From: Glandiceps talaboti
Taxonomy: Eukaryota; Hemichordata; Enteropneusta; Spengelidae
Assembly: GCF_964340395.1 (NCBI RefSeq)
Contig: NC_135550.1
Location: forward strand, 28,368,176 to 28,432,175
Direction of reading: 5' to 3'
Length of the DNA stretch: 64,000 nucleotides
Position 1 is the stretch's first letter; each line of letters starts with the position of its first letter. Below are positions 50,692-62,475 of this stretch, one piece after another. The notes under the pieces were generated by a model that saw only the letters and a program-made list of their open reading frames with translations, was not told where the DNA came from and did not search any database. The translations under genes were made by a program, and so were the position numbers.

Positions 50692-52121
50692 TTAATGCAT
50701 ATTTTGTTTTTCAATAATATTTTTTATCATATATAAGTTGTTGCTTCAAAGTGTAATGATACACTACATTGTTATATTTTGTGCTGTGACATTCACACTA
50801 ACAATGGCAATATTTTCCGGAGATTGTATATTTTTAGAATGACGGTTTTAAGTAGTTTTAATCGAAAATAATCAATTTTCATCAAGTGACAGTAAGTTAA
50901 GAAATGATAAATACCTGATGTTGATTACTTGGTTGAACAATAGTTTGCATTAACTTGGAATGAATGAATCACTGAATAATTCACTGCTAATCTATCAGTG
51001 ACTGACAAAGACTAGTAATTCTTCTTGCAAGTACAACAAGAAAGTCATTCATTCTTGTTAATTATTGCTTTCATGCAAGTTCTTAGGTATTATTCATAGC
51101 TTGATATTAGATATGACAGGACCAATCATGAATAATATTAATATTCATTCGATTTCTGACAGCTAGTCTCCCAAGTGTAGGTCCACCCCCCCCCCCCCAA
51201 CTACAATGGAACAGTCCTTAGCTAACAATCTGTACTGAGTGGTGTTTTGTGATAGTGTCTTACATACATGAAAGCAAGGAAAGTATAACAGTACACTTTC
51301 AAGAACAGGGAAACTAATAATTCTTTTTGTGAAGTCTTGTGAGAAGGAGAGGTTAGTACGAGCAAACTCCGTAAAACTTAATTGTCTTTGAAGATGGTAT
51401 TTATACAGCTGTTAACAAAGGTAAGTTGCTCACTGTAGGACACAGAAGTAGTGTTTTGATTTCCATTAATAATGTACAATATAACAATATTTTCTCTGTA
51501 GTACTAGTAGAAACCCAATTTGAAACATTTGTACATGTAAATATAGTATTCAATCATTGGTTATAGATCATGTATGTAATCCATACCAGATAGAAAATAA
51601 CTTAATACATGACTAATTATCCTAAAAGGGAATATTTATATGTATTTTCTTTCAACTTCACCGTATGTACAATTTTAGTTCAAAGCTTTAACAAAGCTGA
51701 TCCAGATTTCTTATTGCAGAATGACCTTTTTAATCACCATTAGATGTTTTTTTGAGACAATTTTAGTTTCAATAATTATCCTTTTACCAATCACGCCTGT
51801 CGTGTCCATAATCCTCCTACTCACAGATCACCTTGTGTAATTTAGACATTACAAGAACCAATAGATTTGTGCAGGAACTGTCTAGCAACTGATAGTCAGT
51901 GTTCTAGGATGTCATATATAGCCACAAGTGAGAGAAGGAAACCATGTCTTATTTTAACTGCCATCTGTTTACTTATTCTTTGATTATTTTGTGAAATCAT
52001 TAATTTTGGATATCAATGACAATAGAAATATTGGTATCATGCTCAAAATAAACAGTTTTCAAAAGTGACCATATAAAGTTTCAATTTGGGTTATTTTTAT
52101 TCAGGATTATTTATATAACAG

Positions 52122-52300
52122 TATCAAATACTCATTGTGAGTTTAACAGAATAACATAAAGACTGCAGTAGACATCTATGCATGCATATTGTGGTACCGG
52201 TATATTACTAGTATCCAAAATATCAAATACTCATTGTGAGTTTAACAGAATAACATCAAGACTGCAGTGGTCCTCTATGCATGCATATTGTGATATATGA
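52122..52300. repeat. 100-bp tandem duplication
   Basis: ATCAAATACTCATTGTGAGT starts at 52122 and again at 52222. Both copies contain AAGACTGCAGT and CTATGCATGCATATTGTG. Only a few differences separate the copies. Confidence 0.88.
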
Positions 52301-55300
52301 GAAAACAAACTGTCAAGGACCTGATTTAGATTTTTGCTCCTTGAAGTTAAACATTGGCAATTCTTCTGTAGACGGTGAAATTTTTACATGAGCATGTAAA
52401 TTCTTTCTTTCGTTTATCAAAAGTTATTAATGTAGGTTATCAATACAGTCAATTTCAAAGTGTAACTTAACTGGATGTTACATTTAGCCCATTTCAATGT
52501 GGTTTGAAATACAAGGTCTTGTGAAACGAGTGGAAACCTGATCAGATTTAAGTAATTTGTTGAACATTGTTTGGCAGGGTTACTGGTAAAAAGCCAGATG
52601 GCTGGTAAATTTTACCTTCTTCCTGTCATCATCTACTTTTCTTGTCCTATGAGGTTCAATATCGATTGTCTAAATGTCCAATTTGAGTCACTTCATGTAT
52701 GTTTTGTTAAAAGACAGATAATTAACCTTGCTTTCCATCATTCTGACCTCTTTTAGGATATTTCAACATCACATTTTTTTACCATGATACATAATTTTGT
52801 TACTATTAAAAGCATTTAAAAATGTACTGATCTTCCATTTTGTACTTAGTTTATATATAAAAAGATGTATTTAATATCAGACACTGTTAACCTCCACTTG
52901 TAAAGTATAGATTTGAATTATTGTGTGTATTTACATTTCTCTGATCTTAGTTAGCTAAAAGTTTTCAAGGTCATCGATGAATTCAGTAGTATGTATGCTC
53001 TCAGCAATTTCTCAAAATTTTCCTAAAAGTTACAAACTGTGCCCTTTCTAATTCACCGATAGATATGTTATCTATTTGGTCATATGTAATTCGTCAAGGT
53101 ACTGTTGCCACGGAGACAAGTATAGTAGCTTCTATTTATAGCTCTGTATAATTACCAAAATGGATTAAATTTTGTGGACAGATTGGTACAGTTGTGTTGC
53201 TTTTGAAAAAAGTTACCTTTTATTTTCAAAATATTCTTGTGGATAATTATTCTCAAAATGAATCAATAATTTGTGTGTAACCTATCTCCTATTTGTAATG
53301 ATGGTATAGGAGACTATTAAAAGAGACACAAATAGACAATGTTTTTCAATGTTGAATTTCATTCGGTTATGCTTACCTTTTGTGTTGTTTTAGAATTTCT
53401 GCTTCTTAATTTACCAGATCTGATATTCAGATGTCAATTTTAACCGCGATAACAATTTTTCAGATAATGCCACTATTCCATAACTACCAACAGAAATCTC
53501 ACGTGAGATCCCCGAAAGTATTCACATCTCTGTTTAATGTCTCTGTGTAATTGTAGGAAATCTTTCAAATCTACTATTTCATAAGCTAGATCAAACATGC
53601 ATGTCATCCATCAATGCCAACTTTCAGTGTCTTCTTTCGTAACATTTATTTATGTACCTATGAATAATATAATGAAGCCCTAGGCTTTTGATCTCTTTTT
53701 TCAGCCATTATTTTTCCCCTATTCTTATTTTCATTGTGTTTCTTTAGGTGAATCCTTGCAGATAGTGAGATATATGTATCACTTTAGCTTCACCTTGGCA
53801 TTTCATATGTAGCATAGGCATCAATTTTGTAATGCTTTACTTTTATACCAGCCTATAAAACTTATACATAACAAATGGAATGGCATCAATATCGCTAATG
53901 CTTCATATTCAAGTTGTAATTTGAAACTTCATTCGTCTACACTGTATATGTGACAAGCCCAAACTAATATCTGTTTTTATCAGAGATTTATTATGCATAA
54001 TGTGAAATGTGATCTTTTATGATCCAACTTTGCTGTGATAAGTATGGACCATTATACATAATGCCATCATCTTGTGTAGATCAACATTATGCAATGTCAA
54101 AGAAATAGATTTAACTTTACTCATTTTGGACAAAGTCAATATAATTAAAAATAGACAATTTGGAATACGGGTCTAAGAATCTAACAAAAGTACTATTTCA
54201 AAAACAAACCAAAACTGGTACATTAGATACATATGTTTTTGCTGAAGCCAGAACTCTGTCAATTGATTTTAAAATACTAGTATTTCATAATCCACTTTCT
54301 AGTGCAGAGAGTTTCCATCCATCACAAGATATGTATTTTTACAGCAATATGAGCCTACTGCATTGAATGTAATGGATGTGCAACAAAATGTGTGCTATCA
54401 AAGATTAAAAAGCATTTTGAAATCTAGCCTCGAACCATGTCCGTTTCAAGGAACTTCAAGCCTTTCAAATTCCAATAAATTGCAAACATATTACTGCCTA
54501 AGTGAGGAAAGAATGACTTGTCATGTACTTCTATTTCAGATAATTGCAGAATGACTTTTCCATAGTTTGCTAAAAAGTGGAAATTCTAATTACACCAGAA
54601 ACAAGTTAGCATGGTGCTTACTTCATGTTGATCCATTTACAACAACCCAGCTATTAGAGTCTCATGTACTGGTGGCCTCATTAAAACAGAAAGTTCATTT
54701 TGGTACATATCAATTGAGCAGGAAATTGAGATCAAAATTAAATGGTCTAGGGATTTTATGGTGTACTGTAGTTTTAATTTTGGCAGCTATCTTGAAATAA
54801 ATTTAATTTGGCTCAGAACCAGAGAGTCGGAAATCATGCTATGTTCAATGAATATGGTAATAGTAGGATATAGCCAGTGGCTCAGTTGATTTCCCTCAAT
54901 GTCTTAAATCTGGATTAATCTGAAAGTATCAAATGTGACACCTGACGGCTTCTAAGTATTAAACCCTGGATGTACAAGGGATCCAATTACATAGCCCATT
55001 TAGTCTGACCTAGGAGATCATTTATGTTTGATTGCTTAGGAAGGCAAAATTAATCAGAGAACTTGACAAGGTCAAGAAGCCTAACAGAGCTTAAATATCA
55101 TTTTATTGTAGTTTAAGTTTTTTTGGGTTCTTTCATTCTTCTCTTTTGTATCAATAAGCCAAGTCTCAAATTAGATTAATTAAAAACCCAATTTTTGCCT
55201 CTTTAGAGCATTTTTGACTGAACAAAATTCTGAAATTTATCAGGATGATTGAGTATACATTTTCATGACTAATTAGTGTTACCAAGGAGAAAATTACATA

Positions 55301-55689
55301 GTAGTTTAGAAAGCGTGTTGCTAGGCAAAGGATGGTACCTTTGAGACACTTGGTTCCATACAAGAACAGCACAGTATACTGCTCATCAATAATGAATCTG
55401 ACTAATGTTTGTGTCACTGTTGTCATTGGTTACAGTAAGTGGTGTTTTGACTTAAAATTTACAAGAGAAATTAAATCATTGTGAAAAGTAATTAAGTTAC
55501 TAGTAAAATTGTTTGTCACTTCCATTTAGGAGTCTTTTAATCTATTATTAATAGATTTTACTTATTCAATTGTTAGATATAAAATTATAATTTCATTTGT
55601 CAGTTATGGAAAAACAACTGAGAAACAGAAACTATGAAACCTCTATATAAGAGGTACTATCTCTAAGTAAGTTTGAGCATATTTATTAC

Positions 55690-55810
55690 CCCCCAATGGA
55701 GATGTCCAAAGAGACTAATACATTGGGTCCCATGTGTCCATCCATGCTGACCACCTGTATCTCAAACATTCATATACTAACAGTAATGATGACACTACAC
55801 TATTAAACAC
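55690..55810. repeat. Very diverged TCTGTCC-type repeat fragment
   Basis: CCCCCCAATGGAGATGTCC followed by ATTGGGTCCCATGTGTCCAT and ATCTCAAACATTCATATAC recalls the order of blocks at 44536 and 30990. Similarity is weak. Confidence 0.35.
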
Positions 55811-56922
55811 CATAACCCATGTACACATGCATATACAATGAGAATGTTAATCTATAGATCTACATTAATAGGATATTAATAATAATACTTGGTTTATTTA
55901 AAACAAAATTGTGACTAAAATGAAATGGTCAAATTGTTAGAGTTCACATCAGAAAAATGAGCATTTTGAGAAACAATAAAACAAGTCCTAAAAGTTGTAA
56001 AAGTTTAATATTATAAAAATACAAAGTTTTTTATGAGCAACAAAATAAAAGGCATGTACTAGGTAGACAAAAAATAATAATAAAATAAACAAAGATACAT
56101 AAATAATAAAAACAAACTGACAAACAAAGGACAAAAACACCAACACACCAAAATAATATTTACTCAACCCACGTAATGCTATGCACAACAGGACTATTTT
56201 CTATGAAAGTGGAAATGGACAGATATTTACAATTTTCAAGACAGTAATATAAAGGAATTTATTAAAAAACTAAATATTTTCATAACTACTCAAAGATTTA
56301 TAGTAACAGTTTCAACAATTTATAATAACAAATAATGACAGTTTTACCCCTATACTTACATTCCGTCAGAAAACTACAGAACATGCTATTGCAATAGCCT
56401 GTTGGTTCTTGAATAAATACCAGAGATAAAAGTGGATATTGATTTGAGAAATGATCCATGGGGAAGTTTTCCACATCACATTGTATTGTGTGCAAATTGT
56501 ATCAATACAACCTTGCCATTTACTTGTAAGTGTTAACGTGGCAGTGCAATATTGCATCAAGTGGTGTTGTGAGTGACAGCTACTTTTATATCTGTCTGTA
56601 GACTTTACAAGAGGGAGAAATATAAATAATGAGAGTTTAAAGTGACTTTTAACAGTGCACATTGATAAGAACTGACGACTATTTCACATTAAAGCTGAAA
56701 TTTGGGACATTTACATGACGTCTACTGACAAGGCATATAAGTGTAAGAACATTGTTGTTTACTGCTAACCACTGTTATTTAATAAAGCACAGTTTAATCA
56801 CAGCTGACAAATTGCAACTTACGATATTTTTATATAGCACTCAATAATCAACACGTACCACCTAAGGATGACATTTTCTATTCTGACTTCATGACTAGAC
56901 TATTGTTGCCTTGTGGGTTGAG

Positions 56923-56976
56923 GTGTACAGACTAGACTGCCAAGGTGTTTAACCCTTGGCAGTCTAGTCTGTACAC
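56923..56976. repeat. Perfect 23-bp inverted repeat (hairpin)
   Basis: Arms 56923-56945 and 56954-56976 are exact reverse complements (core CAGACTAGACTGCCAAGG), separated by an 8-base loop TGTTTAAC. It lies about 55 bp left of the foldback element at 57032-57403. No direct flanking duplication is seen. Confidence 0.92.
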
Positions 56977-57031
56977 TAAACAAAGCATAGTGTGTGTTTT
57001 TTGTTCCAACTCATGCTCCATTTAGTAATCC

Positions 57032-57403
57032 CGGGTAATGAAATACAGAAAAAAGTAGGGTCAACCTAAATTGTGGGCTGAATTATAAATTGTACAGAAA
57101 AGAGTTTATAAACATGGGTTTAATTCTAAACAAAACAGGGATTCAATTCCATGTTCGTGCTTAGTATTATGAAGCCATATAAGGATACAATAGGATCATT
57201 CTTTTGTTCTGGACCAACCTTTAATCCTTAACTGTTTCTATAGTTCTGCTGGACAACTATAATCTGTATCCAAACTAGGCCTTTTTACATTAAATATTGT
57301 TTTGTTTAGAATTAAACCCATGTTTATAAACTCTTTTCTGTACAATTTATAATTCAGCCCACAATTTAGGTTGACCCTACTTTTTTCTGTATTTCATTAC
57401 CCG
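57032..57403. mobile_element. 372-bp foldback element with perfect 106-bp inverted ends
   Basis: Left arm 57032-57137 and right arm 57298-57403 are exact reverse complements over 106 bp by eye. Each begins CGGGTAATGAAATACAG from the outside and carries GTAGGGTCAACC. A 160-bp unique centre separates them. No transposase and no obvious target duplication are visible. The TAATGAAA...TAGGGTCA block resembles the 3474-3635 and 6611-6772 repeats. Perfect arms imply a young insertion or recent arm homogenisation. Confidence 0.85.
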
Positions 57404-60400
57404 ACCATCAGCTCTGACATCAAGATAGTGTTCGCCCACCTCTGATATTTTGTGGAACAGTGCAAGCACTGCAAGTATGAATGCAAATACCCCAGATATA
57501 CCACACTAAGTCTGGTACTTATCCATCATTGGGTTCTGTCATGATATGCATTATACTTGCTTATCACAAATTTACTAGGTGCAGGATGCTCAAACTTTCA
57601 TTTTTTTACCATCACTTTGAAATGAAGCCTACTTTGGTGTGGGCCTAGTCGGACTTCCCAACTATGTTTGTTATCAATTTACAGGTAATTCATATTTGTA
57701 AAATTCTGCATTCATACCAAACATTTTCATGCTGGTCTAAAATTTTATTTAATTTAGTGCATTACTGACTCAATTTCTTCCTCATCAAAGAAAGTTTTCA
57801 CTAACCCTCTCTGCAGTAAGTTTAGAGGGTTTCATGTTCCTCTATAAAAATCAGTAATTTACTCTGAAAATACAGTTGGCATACAAAGTCAGTTAAAGGC
57901 CAAGTGATATATTTTTAGTCTTCTGCAATGACTTTTAAGATATTTTAAACCAAATATAAACTTCCGATAACACAAATCCAAGTCTTGTTAAATGATAAAT
58001 GCATCTCATGTAAAAGTGATATGTTGTATTTCAGTGTAAACAATTCTAACATCACTCTTGTTCAGATTAATTATGGCAAATTCAAAATAATCTTGTTTGT
58101 ATGATTAAATAAAGAAAGAAATTGGGGCATGCTTTAATACTATGATTATAACAACACTGTAATCACTGTAATCAGAATATTTGTGTTTGTAATATATAGC
58201 AGATTACGTTGCAGTGTCACTTTCGATAAGAACAGAACAGGTTGATATTTAAAATCAGGTCCATTGGACAGTATTGAAATTTGATAAGTTAATAATCACT
58301 GCTTTTCCTATTTAAAATTCTTATTTAATATCTCACATTGGTATAAACTCAAATAATAACATCTAATGAACATCATCGGGTGCTGGTGTCAAACATGATA
58401 CTGTTATTCTGACTAAGTGTACCATTCAGACATTCAGGTGAAAGAAACACTAAAAAGTATCATCTAAATAGAATCAGAACACTAGAGAATTGATGGTTAT
58501 TACTGATTTGTTCACTATCAAAGTTACAGTCACCTTGTGATTGGCATAAGTAGGGTGACACCATGTTCAACTACTAACCAAGTTTCAAGGAATTGAAATA
58601 ATAATTTAAAAGTAATCCAAACATACCATCTGCTAGTACATTATGAAATGCAGTATAAAATTGCAATATAAAACAGATAATTTTTTTTGACAATTTCTTT
58701 GTGTGTGTGACGTATTTGTTTTGCATGTACTGCTGTGTGTCTCTTTCATGCAACATCCTCAGGATGCTATTTGGTAATGAAATCTACGTAGACTTTAGTT
58801 TGTTATATTTATGACTGCTACCTGTTAAAGTTTCAGCAATTCTAACACCATATTCCTTAACTTTACATACAGATTGTTTACCTCATTGGTATAATACTGT
58901 ATGTATACAAGTATAATACAGATGATTAGCTTTAATACAAGCCAAGTGTCACTAATTGGATTTTATACTAAGACTGTGTTGTCATTCTATGACATGATGA
59001 CAAATACATATGTTATTGGTGCTGTGGTGCTCAAAATATGAGGCATGTACTATTCCCAGAAAATGTGACCTATGGGTTTTGTGACTATTGGTACTCATCT
59101 TTCAACTCATAGTGACAAGGCCCTGCAACTTGTAGTGACAAGGCCCCTTAGACCACTTATATTTTCCTTGGCTGAATGACGAAAAATACTGGGAGAAATA
59201 GCTAATTAAATCCGTAAGACACAATTACATTTAGAAGGTCAGCATGATTTCAAATTACAAAATATATTCATAGAAATGTGATAGTGATCTAATAATAGTG
59301 TAATATTACCATAGTATTAGTTCCATTACTATGTATGACGAGATTATCCAAGATATACAAGATATAGATATAGACATTGCTTTATTTAGCATTCGCAGTT
59401 GGGATACGGTATCTCATGCTTCACAAATTCTTTTGGAATAAGCATTTCCCACGGCACTATCAAAATCCAAGCGCTTACCATTCATAGCTGACTTCCTATG
59501 GATTGCTGATAGCTATATTGTAGCAATGGTGTGTACAGTGTGTAGGCACTGAAGGAGAACTGTCTACTGGTGCTTTGTGTACATATGATATTGTCTGTGA
59601 AAGAACATAGAGTGGTTTAGATAGATATTGATTCCTGCATATATGTCTTAGCTCTGCCATGTAGCTTTGTTTTAATAGCTATGTCCAAATGTAGTTATAA
59701 TCAGACTTTTAGTCAACATACCTTATGAAAATCATGAGATTTTTACATTTTTCTATTTAATTTATGAACTTAACTGTACAGTACAGTATATTTTATTTGA
59801 CTCCAAATTTCTTTTTAAAAATAATCTTAAGTATATGTAAACTAAAAATGAAGCAATATCACTCTTAGCAAAAAATTACACAATAATTGTTTAAACACTT
59901 CAAAATTAATCTTCACAGGTCATGTATCTTGGGTTCAAATTCTTGCAAACAATTAGCAGATATCTCTTCCATCATATCAATTACAGAATCTTTCGCTCTA
60001 GTTTAACATATAAGGCTGTAGATTTTTTATGATGAACAACTGCACTCTGTATGGTGTTTAATATATCATATTTATAAGTGTAACTCTACCAATTTCTCCT
60101 TCATCATTTGGACATAAAAGTTTATAATAACATTGAAAACATAGCCTTTAAATTTATAAGTGCTCATCAAAAGATGATAAACTATTAAAATAGTCACAAT
60201 AAATAACTAATAACTGAAGTTTTGTAGGGATGTGAATATTTACTTCCCCGATGGGATAATAATTCAAAATAAGAGCAACTAAATGTTCAATCATAGGGGA
60301 AATTTGTACAACATGTGCTATAATTATCGCCTGTGCAACACAATTCATATGATGGATTGAATCCCTGCGATTTAATTTAGTAATCTAAATGTCTCATTTA

Positions 60401-60963
60401 TCAGTCCTCCCTAAAATCCATAAATATGAGCTAAATTCTGTATTCTACTTCCTGAAATATTGTGTTCCATGTTATCAATATTTTGGTTTAATTTCAAATT
60501 ACATGGTTTGTTAACCATTGATACTTCTCCTTTATGTAGCATTGTAATTTATATTATAGTTATATAGCATACATTACTAGAAGAGTTTAAATGATTCATC
60601 ATGTAACCAATTTAGTAAACTTGAGAAAGTGCTGAAATTTACCAAGTAATAGTCAATTTTACACTTCATTCTACCAATACAAGTTGTCACTTTTATATTT
60701 TCAGCACCCATGTTGTCGAGAATTTAATGGTTACTTGATACTGATATATGCATAATTTACATAATTATGTCTTATTAAAAGTTCACTCATCTAGTTTTCG
60801 TTTCATTTATTCTTTCTTACAGACATTTGTCTTCAGTGGATGAAATCAGAAAGGATTGGTGTCAACAGTTTTACACAGAATATTAACAATACCAGTCCAG
60901 GATGGTTAACTTGTCTATTCCAAGAAATAGTCTTGATTTTCATTCAACAAATATCCAGTGTGA

Positions 60964-62475
60964 ATGCATGTTGAATCAAATGCAGGCAGCAGTGGAAAAT
61001 TCTACTTCACTCCTCAGCTGAGCTGTTTTCTCAACATGATTAGAAGCAACTGTACAAACAGTTTAAGTGAAGAGTTAAAAGAAGCCATTATTGGAGATAA
61101 CTCATGGAGTCCTAGTTTCATTGTAGCAACAGTTGTGTTCCTTGTGATGTTACCTGTCATTGCATTTAGCAATGTACTTGTAATTGTTTGTGTTGTCAAG
61201 TTCAAGAGACTGCAAATTCCTGCCAATTACTTTCTCTGCAACCTGGCAATTGCTGATATTCTAGTTGGAATTTCAATGCCACTGGTATATATAACAGAGT
61301 ATCAACATATGAAACTAACTAATGGAATAACCTGCCTCATCATCTACTGCCTGTGCATCATAGCATGCAGTACTTCTTTGATCAACTTAACAGTGACAGC
61401 ATATGATAGATACTCAGCTCTAGTAACACCATTGAAATACTCAACACTCATAACAGTGAAGTCAACTGCTATTCTAATAAGCCTGTCATGGCTGGCCATC
61501 ACCTGTGTGGGATTTTCACCCATGATGGGCTGGTATTATGCCTCAAATTTCAAAACATGTCCTGTATGCTCATTTCATCTAATTCATAGATACTGTGTTT
61601 TGTTTCTACTTTGTATAGTATTTTTTCCTAACTTTGTTTGTATTTGTTACTTCTATTATCGTATTATGAGTATTGCTAGGAAACAATCTAGAGCTATCTC
61701 AGCCATCCATCTTGCTGTCTACCCTGTCCTCATCAATAAAAACTTAAGCATGCAGTTTAAGGGGTCTAAGTATGCAAAGACATTAGCCATCTTAATGGGA
61801 ATTTTTATGTTATCATGGCTGCCTTTGATTGTTACTTTAGTTATGGAGATAATCTACCATGGTCTTCTTGACTATCACTATCTCTATAGTTATTTTGCTT
61901 TATTGATATACTGTAATAGTGCACTCAATCCATGGATATACTCTTTCAAAAATAATGATTTCAAAGCAGCTCTAAGACGACTGAAAAGAAATGTGTGTAA
62001 ATATTGCAGTGAAGATTCCCTTAATATAGGCAGATCAGCATCACATGCATCACTTGCACTAAGTCGTACTAACAGTATCATTGCGACAGTGAATTTACAA
62101 ATGCTGTATGATACATACAAGGATGAGGCTGTTGTTGAAGTGATTGGTGAAGCCCAAAATGAACAAAGGTCAAGCACTGAAAGAACATCAGTACCAACAC
62201 AGCAGATACTTACACAATGTGAAGTAGAACACCATCAGTTTGACAAAAGTATAAATATGGATGGAAAAAATAGTCCTGTAGACAGTGCATTAGTTGATGA
62301 TGTGTCTGAGATTGATTGTTTTGATTCAGCAATACAAGCTGATTGTGACGCCACAATTATCTATAGTACTATCAAATGTAAAGACAAAGCTGAATATGCA
62401 GCTAACTTGGGTGATGATATCTCAGAAATGCCTGCTACCAGTGATATTCAAGAGCTCAGTGAGACAGAATTTTAG
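60964..62475 (+). CDS. Class A (rhodopsin-like) G protein-coupled receptor, orphan, distantly adenosine-receptor-like
   Basis: A single-exon frame of 503 codons. An in-frame TGA lies directly before the ATG, and a splice acceptor at 60821-60822 indicates an upstream UTR exon; Met25 is an alternative start. Class A landmarks are Asn70 (1.50), Asp98 (2.50), Cys124 (3.25), DRY at 148-150, Trp176 (4.50), Pro222 (5.50), Trp285 and Pro287 in SWLP, and NPWIY at 322-326. N29-C-T is a glycosylation sequon. The SPMMGW loop entry and KTLAILMGIF recall adenosine receptors. However, Asn6.55, His7.43 and Ser7.42 are replaced by Leu, Tyr and Ile, and position 3.32 is Cys, so neither adenosine nor amine binding is supported. 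A 155-residue acidic, Ser/Thr-rich cytoplasmic tail is present. The ligand is unknown. Plasma-membrane signalling is expected. Confidence 0.93.
   Translation: MHVESNAGSSGKFYFTPQLSCFLNMIRSNCTNSLSEELKEAIIGDNSWSPSFIVATVVFLVMLPVIAFSNVLVIVCVVKFKRLQIPANYFLCNLAIADILVGISMPLVYITEYQHMKLTNGITCLIIYCLCIIACSTSLINLTVTAYDRYSALVTPLKYSTLITVKSTAILISLSWLAITCVGFSPMMGWYYASNFKTCPVCSFHLIHRYCVLFLLCIVFFPNFVCICYFYYRIMSIARKQSRAISAIHLAVYPVLINKNLSMQFKGSKYAKTLAILMGIFMLSWLPLIVTLVMEIIYHGLLDYHYLYSYFALLIYCNSALNPWIYSFKNNDFKAALRRLKRNVCKYCSEDSLNIGRSASHASLALSRTNSIIATVNLQMLYDTYKDEAVVEVIGEAQNEQRSSTERTSVPTQQILTQCEVEHHQFDKSINMDGKNSPVDSALVDDVSEIDCFDSAIQADCDATIIYSTIKCKDKAEYAANLGDDISEMPATSDIQELSETEF

Larger units (their letters stand above)
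42193..60822. other. 18.6-kb stretch without a recognisable gene
   Basis: This spans from the ERMARD stop to the acceptor preceding the receptor. It starts with the ERMARD 3' UTR (poly(A) signal at 42231). Open frames are all short (under about 130 codons) with no recognised motif, including three close frames at 54160-54800. Contents: C-rich tract at about 42928-42967, a diverged TCTGTCCATCC repeat at 44536-44900, short tandem repeats at about 46284-46380, (CA)n at 49702-49726, a 21-G run, 13 C at 51186-51198, a 100-bp tandem duplication at 52122, a perfect hairpin at 56923 and a 372-bp foldback element at 57032. Regulatory elements or far 5' exons of the receptor could be hidden here. Confidence 0.6.

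Noticed and set aside
54160-54800. Three consecutive plus-strand frames of 63-77 codons
   Set aside because: No motif, no shared frame and no splice signals linking them; consistent with chance in AT-rich DNA.
59925-59945. B-box-like GGGTTCAAATTC, and similar GGTTCGA at 5748 and 22003
   Set aside because: No matching A box or cloverleaf upstream, so no tRNA gene is supported.
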